64,000 bases of DNA from CAYMAZ01 sp964388575 (GTDB lineage Bacteria; Bacteroidota; Bacteroidia; Bacteroidales; DTU049). The translations under genes were made by a program, and so were the position numbers. Shown in pieces: positions 59,918-64,000 of the stretch. The notes beneath the pieces are model-generated. The model searched no databases and was not told the origin of the DNA. It worked only from the letters and a program-made list of their open reading frames with translations. The stretch lies in assembly GCA_964388575.1 (NCBI GenBank), contig CAYMAZ010000006.1, positions 1 to 64,000 of the forward strand. The letters run 5' to 3'. Within the stretch, counting starts at the first letter, position 1, and each line of letters opens with the position of its first letter.

Positions 59918-62299
59918 TCAGAAACTGATGTTGAGGCCAACCATATAATGTCTGCCTGCCTGAGGGAAATAACCGTCTGTTGAAAATTCTTCCCCTCCTG
60001 AATAATATCTGTAAACCCAGGCGTTGGATTCATACATCTCATTAAAAATATTGTTGGCTGTAAAGCGAATTTCAGCATCTTTCCACAGGTTGCCGGGAAT
60101 TCTGCAGGCAATTCTGAAATTATTGACAAACCAGGGATTGAGCATTCTTTCTTCAGACGATGTATTGTCAATATATTGTTTGCCTACGTATTTTGATGAC
60201 AAAGTCATTTTGACGAAACTGAGCAGTTTATATGTCAGCTCTGTTCCTCCCACAACAGAAGGAGAAAATGATATGTCCGTTTCACCCAGATACCTGGATA
60301 CCTGACTCCATGTATCCCAATCGTCAACATATTCTGTGAAATTTTTAATCTTGTTTCTGCTCAAGCTTAAGTTTGCGTCAAATTCAATCTTATCTGTCAG
60401 CATTAAAGAGGCCAGAATTTCAAAGCCTGTCCGATAGCTATTGGGAACATTGACCATAATCGGATCCCCGACATTATTGATCTCACCTGTCAGTACAAGC
60501 TGATCCCTGTAATCCATATAGTAAATGTTTGTATTGAGCAGCAGATTTCTGAATCTGATATTATAACCGGCTTCATAGTCAATGAGAAGTTCGGGTTTGA
60601 TCCTGGTGTTTTCATCTGCATCTCTGAAATTATTCCTGCTTGGTTCCCGGTTGGCAATGCCAGCATAAATATAACATTCCTGCCGACTGTCAATGGAGTA
60701 ATATATCCCTCCTTTGGGATTAAAAAAACTGAAGTTGTGTGACTGGGTCAGATCTCTCAGATCATCATGAAAACCATCCATTTTGTACTCAATGTTTCTG
60801 TATAGCACATCACCAAAGATGTTGATTTTTTTTGCAAGAAGGTAATTTGCTTTAAAATATCCTGAAAAATCTGTTTTTTCACCTGTATTTTTATACCACT
60901 TAAAATCTTTCGGAATATTTGCAGCATACTGCATCCAGATGATTTTACCAAAATGGTCATTGTGGTACTGATTGAGTGAAAGGCCAGCTGAAAGTTTCAA
61001 TTTCTTCATAGAATTGAAGTGAGCGGCAAGGTTCATTCCATAAAAAATATTATCCAGATGCTTTTGCTGAACGATGTCAGATCTGCTTATTGTATCATTT
61101 CCTATAACATGAGGTTGAATATCATACTTTGACAGTTTCTGATCTTCTTTCAGTTGTTCATAATATCCCTTTCCGGTAATGAGAAATGCAGTTGCATTCA
61201 ATGTGAGATACTGGTTGTGCTGTCTCATAAAATTCAAGTGAAAATGATGTTGTTGATAGTTATCGGTTTCATTTTCGTATGTATAGGGATTGAATGTTCT
61301 GTTTGTTTGAAGAGAATCTTTTGGGACGCCGCTCCATGCCAGATAGGTTTTTTCATTGCCACGCATCATGGTAAAACGGATGATGTTTTTTTCACTGAAA
61401 TACGCAGCATTGAGATATTGTGACCTGAGATCGGAAAAGGCTCTGTCAATATATCCGTCAGATGTTATTCCGGAAAGCCTGCCGTCAAAAGTCCACTTAC
61501 CGTTAATGAGTCCTGTTCCGAAGCGGATGTTGTTTGAAAAGCTATTAAATGAACCTGCATAACTGCTGATTTCAGCAAATGGTTCAGTGATGAGTTTGAC
61601 AGTCTGGATATTGATGCTTGCCCCGAATGCCGCAGCACCGTTTGCAGAGGTGCCAACCCCGCGCTGGATTTGGATGTTATCAACCGAACCTGCCAGATCA
61701 GGCATATTTACCCAGAAAACACTATGTGATTCAGGATCATTAAGAGGAACACTGTTTATGGTAACATTGATCCTGCTGATATCGGTTCCCCGGATTCTGA
61801 GACCGGTATATCCAATTCCTGTCCCAGCATCTGTTGATGTTACAATTGAAGGAGTCATTTCCAGCAGAAGAGGAAGATCCTGTCCGGATGAAATCTCTCT
61901 TATTTTTTCACCGGTGATGGTTTGTTTTGTTCCGGGTGTCCATGAATCAGCTCGGGTTGCTGTAATGATGACCTCTTCTGTGGTGATCGGAGAAGGCGAT
62001 AACTCTATTGAAAGAAATGAAATGGTTTGAGTATTTACTTCGATCTCTTCAGTTATATAACCCAGATAACTCACTTTAATATTATATGTTCCCGGCTTTA
62101 GATTTCTGAAACTAAACTGACCGTCAATGCCGGTTACCGTGGCATAAAAAGTTCCTTGAAGCTGAACATGTGCTCCGGGCAAGGTCTTCTTTGTTTCCTT
62201 ATCAGACACTTTTCCTGTAAGTATCTGAAACTGATCCTGTGCAATTGCTGAATACATGAATACCATCATAAAAATGGTCATTGTAATAGTTTTTTTCAT
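59918..62299 (-). CDS. TonB-dependent receptor under TPP riboswitch control, probable thiamine uptake receptor
   Basis: The 793-aa outer-membrane protein has a signal peptide, a CarboxypepD_reg-like domain (GKVSDKETKKTLPGAHVQLQ, then FSFRNLKPGTYNIKVSYLGY), a plug domain (ISSGQDLPLLLEMTPSIVTS and GLRIRGTDISRINVTINSVP) and a 22-strand-type barrel ending RHYMVGLNISF. Such receptors move scarce substrates across the outer membrane with TonB energy. The TPP riboswitch in the 5' leader (62368-62450) ties it to thiamine or a thiamine precursor, as for the thiamine-regulated outer-membrane receptors known in Bacteroides. No other thi gene is in the window. Confidence 0.92.
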   Translation of the reverse strand: MKKTITMTIFMMVFMYSAIAQDQFQILTGKVSDKETKKTLPGAHVQLQGTFYATVTGIDGQFSFRNLKPGTYNIKVSYLGYITEEIEVNTQTISFLSIELSPSPITTEEVIITATRADSWTPGTKQTITGEKIREISSGQDLPLLLEMTPSIVTSTDAGTGIGYTGLRIRGTDISRINVTINSVPLNDPESHSVFWVNMPDLAGSVDNIQIQRGVGTSANGAAAFGASINIQTVKLITEPFAEISSYAGSFNSFSNNIRFGTGLINGKWTFDGRLSGITSDGYIDRAFSDLRSQYLNAAYFSEKNIIRFTMMRGNEKTYLAWSGVPKDSLQTNRTFNPYTYENETDNYQQHHFHLNFMRQHNQYLTLNATAFLITGKGYYEQLKEDQKLSKYDIQPHVIGNDTISRSDIVQQKHLDNIFYGMNLAAHFNSMKKLKLSAGLSLNQYHNDHFGKIIWMQYAANIPKDFKWYKNTGEKTDFSGYFKANYLLAKKINIFGDVLYRNIEYKMDGFHDDLRDLTQSHNFSFFNPKGGIYYSIDSRQECYIYAGIANREPSRNNFRDADENTRIKPELLIDYEAGYNIRFRNLLLNTNIYYMDYRDQLVLTGEINNVGDPIMVNVPNSYRTGFEILASLMLTDKIEFDANLSLSRNKIKNFTEYVDDWDTWSQVSRYLGETDISFSPSVVGGTELTYKLLSFVKMTLSSKYVGKQYIDNTSSEERMLNPWFVNNFRIACRIPGNLWKDAEIRFTANNIFNEMYESNAWVYRYYSGGEEFSTDGYFPQAGRHYMVGLNISF

Positions 62300-62367
62300 T
62301 TGTTAGTTTGTTTGGTTAAACAATTGAGTAGTGCATGGGGCTACGCTACCCGTTTTTATTATTTAAC

Positions 62368-62450
62368 CCCATTTCCCTACGCCGGCATTATCCGGATCAG
62401 GTTCTTTGGGTCTAATCTCAGCCCGTTTTTTTTGGGGCACCCCTGTTGAG
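62368..62450 (-). promoter_or_regulatory. TPP riboswitch (THI element)
   Basis: The minus strand carries the conserved THI core: GGGGTGCCCC, GGGCTGAGA, then ACCCAAAGAACCTGATC and GGATAATGCCGGCGTAGGGA. This is near-perfect to the consensus. A following ATGGGG/CCCCAT pair (about 62374 and 62336) can form an alternative stem, a possible switch between riboswitch folding and access to the downstream start. With TPP bound, expression of the receptor should fall. Confidence 0.95.
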
Positions 62451-62460
62451 TAAATCAGTG

Positions 62461-62468
62461 CAAAATTA
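62461..62468 (-). promoter_or_regulatory. TAnnTTTG element (TAATTTTG) for the riboswitch and receptor
   Basis: It lies ten bases upstream of the riboswitch, so the transcript should start right at the aptamer. Confidence 0.65.
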
Positions 62469-62644
62469 TAAAAAAAAACACGACTATGACTGAATAATCG
62501 AATCTTTTTTTGTATTAAAGTCTTAAAAGCAATATGTCACAATTAATCAGGCAAATACAATTTATTTCTCATTTTGGTATTTTAGCAAATTTGAAAACTT
62601 GAAAAATGGGTTAGTGATTTGAATTTGCCTGTCTAATGAATTGT

Positions 62645-62963
62645 TTAAATTACACAATCAATACAATGCAAACATTCCGGGCGAAATATTATTCTTTCTA
62701 ACTGTATTGGCTTTTTACATTTAATACATAATTCAAAATCAGGAGAATCAATTTTTGTGATGAGATATTCAAGGTCTTAGGCTTTTTCTGTGCTGTTCGG
62801 AGTGCAAAAACACTTATATGCTTGATCGTATCCATTTTTGATACCCTGTCTATTGCATTATCAGGTGCAACAGGAGCTGCCATGTCTTCAAATTCTGATA
62901 TTTTTCTTTTCGTTTTTAAAAATTTATTTTTTGAACTACATCGAAGAATTTATTTTTTTCCAT
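62645..62963 (-). pseudogene. TraR/DksA-type zinc-finger protein, frameshifted twice
   Basis: Three frames join to one ~107-aa protein. From ATG 62963 comes MEKNKFFDVVQKINF, then KTKRKISEFEDMAAPVAPDN and AIDRVSKMDTIKH..., then DLEYLITKIDSPDFELCIKC and KKPIQLERIIFRPECLHCID ending CVI. The four cysteines (C-x2-C-x17-C-x2-C) form the DksA/TraR C4 zinc finger, and APDNAIDRVSKMD is a known block of small Bacteroidota members. Two single-base losses break it: one in the T5 run near 62915, one near AAGACC at about 62775. Its promoter TATCTTTG is at 62992-62999. If these are sequencing errors, the gene is real and intact. Confidence 0.75.
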
Positions 62964-62991
62964 GAATTTTTTAATAATTGATCTTTTTTTA

Positions 62992-62999
62992 CAAAGATA
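62992..62999 (-). promoter_or_regulatory. TAnnTTTG element (TATCTTTG) for the TraR/DksA-like gene
   Basis: It lies 28 bases before ATG 62963. The rest of the 62450-63078 gap shows nothing but this gene and its promoter. Confidence 0.55.
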
Positions 63000-63078
63000 A
63001 AATAATAAACAGAATTCATGAAACTAAGCTATTAATCATGAAGCGAAAGAAATAAATTGTTGTTTGCAACAAATAATT

Positions 63079-63846
63079 TTAAAATTTTTCAAAAATACTC
63101 AACCCAAATAATGCAAAGTCATATTTTACAGGGTCTTCAGGAGCAAGTTTCCGCAAATTAGCTGTAAGTTCTTCAGCAGCTTTTCTGTCATTTTGTTTTC
63201 GTTTTAGCAGATTTAGTTTACGGGCTGTATGACCTGAATGAACGTCAAGTGGGCATATAAGATCTGATTGTGAAATGTGTTTCCAGATTCCGAAGTCGAC
63301 CTGAATTTTATCAAGCCTGCACATCCAGCGGAGGAACATATTTATTCTTTTTGCAGCAGAGCCTGAAGCAGGTGATGAAAAATGCTTCTTGTTTCTTTGT
63401 AAATGTGAGATTTCAAAAAAAATCCCTCTTGCATATTCAATGGCTTCAAACACAAAGTGGTTTAAATTATAACCACTTTGAAATACATTCTCCAGACCTT
63501 TGTGGTTAATGTAGATATTTTGGAGCGATAAAAGGTAGAAATGTAAATCACTTATCTGAAATGTTCTGTAATAGAAATTTTCAATGGATTTGATTTCATG
63601 ATCTTGTGCCTGTGTAATAAAGTCGTAAGGGGCATTATCCATAAGTTCCATAAGTTTGACCGCTGCTTTTTGTATAGCTTTTCTGTTTCCCCAAGAAATC
63701 AAAGCAGTTAGAAATCCGGATATTTCAATATCCTCCTTTTTGCTGAACATGTGAGGAATTAAAATTGGATCATTATCAATAAATGCAGATGTATTGTATT
63801 GTTTTACCTTAAAGTCAAGGAATTCTTTCAGTTCAGTAGAGTTCAT
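63079..63846 (-). CDS. TIGR02757 family protein (DUF2400)
   Basis: The 255-aa product matches TIGR02757: FIDNDPILIPHMFSKKEDIE, then SGFLTALISWGNRKAIQKAA, the block AAKRINMFLRWMCRLDKIQV and PLDVHSGHTARKLNLL. The central part has the helix-hairpin-helix look of DNA glycosylases, and similarity to the HhH-GPD fold is suspected. No function is established. A strong terminator lies just upstream of it, ending the gene that runs off the window. Confidence 0.9.
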   Translation of the reverse strand: MNSTELKEFLDFKVKQYNTSAFIDNDPILIPHMFSKKEDIEISGFLTALISWGNRKAIQKAAVKLMELMDNAPYDFITQAQDHEIKSIENFYYRTFQISDLHFYLLSLQNIYINHKGLENVFQSGYNLNHFVFEAIEYARGIFFEISHLQRNKKHFSSPASGSAAKRINMFLRWMCRLDKIQVDFGIWKHISQSDLICPLDVHSGHTARKLNLLKRKQNDRKAAEELTANLRKLAPEDPVKYDFALFGLSIFEKF

Positions 63847-63849
63847 CTT

Positions 63850-63887
63850 TTAAAAAAAAACCGGTTTTGTTTGAACAAAACCGGTTT
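63850..63887 (-). terminator. Rho-independent terminator for the partial right-edge gene
   Basis: It is a stem of 12-14 bp (AAACCGGTTTTGT and its complement) with a short loop and about nine T residues on the minus strand. It ends the gene whose stop is at 63907. Confidence 0.85.
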
Positions 63888-63906
63888 GGAATTATGAAAA
63901 TACAAT

Positions 63907-64000
63907 TTAATAGAATTTGACTTTATTGTCTCTGACGTCGGCTTTTTTGAGTAATGCGTTGTATACATCAAAGTTTGCGCGGTTCTGGAATGTTCCGGTC
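63907..64000 (-). CDS. C-terminal end of a gene cut by the window edge
   Basis: One open frame on the minus strand runs from the window end to a TAA at 63907-63909, coding for the last ~30 residues, with NRANFDVYNALLKKADVRDN followed by a few more. I recognise no family from so little. The terminator at 63850-63887 directly after it supports a real gene end. Confidence 0.55.
   Translation of the reverse strand, partial: TGTFQNRANFDVYNALLKKADVRDNKVKFY

Noticed and set aside
62698..62883. A 61-aa small protein gene
   Set aside because: Only its first part matches TraR/DksA; the remainder is read in the wrong frame after a one-base loss, so it is part of the pseudogene at 62645-62963.

Overview
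The window comes from a member of the Bacteroidota, probably a Bacteroidales-like environmental lineage. Four lines of evidence support this. Many genes are preceded by the phylum's -7 element TAnnTTTG. At least five secreted proteins end in a type IX secretion (T9SS) type A sorting domain. There is a TonB-dependent receptor with an N-terminal CarboxypepD_reg-like domain. The order rsfS-ftsH-LUD-cdsA-psd is also typical of the phylum. DNA is AT-rich throughout, and most so in the first 19 kb.

Positions 1-19,060 are an accessory island built around RHS polymorphic toxins. The left edge has a 24-bp tandem repeat like an IS21-type end, cutting a RhuM-like gene. Next come a four-helix-bundle (IVS/S23) gene between AT-rich repeats and a scrap of an RHS core. 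The main unit is on the minus strand: a T9SS-sorted 500-aa protein, a 3,255-aa SpvB/TcdB/RHS protein, and an overlapping 138-aa membrane protein that is the likely immunity gene. On the plus strand from 13.3 kb lies a truncated RHS protein followed by displaced toxin-tip cassettes, each followed by a small membrane protein. An ORF6N-domain gene and one more RHS core scrap close the island. Near-identical DNA at the cassette junctions suggests that tips are swapped by recombination.

Positions 19.1-31.4 kb are chromosomal housekeeping. They hold a GT39-like glycosyltransferase, birA, rsfS-ftsH-LUD-cdsA-psd (ribosome silencing, membrane proteolysis, phospholipid synthesis), UDP-xylose synthase, a T9SS cargo protein, rfbD and ligA.

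Positions 31.4-47.4 kb are mixed. They hold an AbiEii-type toxin-antitoxin-like pair, an aspartate aminotransferase, an SPFH gene with a frameshift at an A7 run, a secreted subtilase with a small beta-barrel protein, endonuclease III, a membrane AraC regulator, ADP-ribosylglycohydrolase, lysS, inorganic pyrophosphatase, a thioesterase, a polytopic membrane protein and a CDGSH protein.

Positions 47.4-64 kb hold a DUF1697 protein, clpB, three T9SS cargo genes in a row (M28 peptidase, small protein, Omp28-like), comEC, a lipoprotein, apbE, a tRNA-Glu/rpsT unit, a YjbR-like gene, and a TonB-dependent receptor behind a clear TPP riboswitch (so probably a thiamine-uptake receptor). They end with a frameshifted TraR/DksA-like pseudogene and a TIGR02757 gene. 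A gene cut by the window end lies at 63907-64000.

The most interesting items are the RHS cassette array with its T9SS-marked partner, and a pair of palindromes sharing one core, at the promoter of and inside the ORF6N gene. All three frameshifts look like single-base losses, two clearly in homopolymers, so sequencing error has to be excluded before calling them biological.
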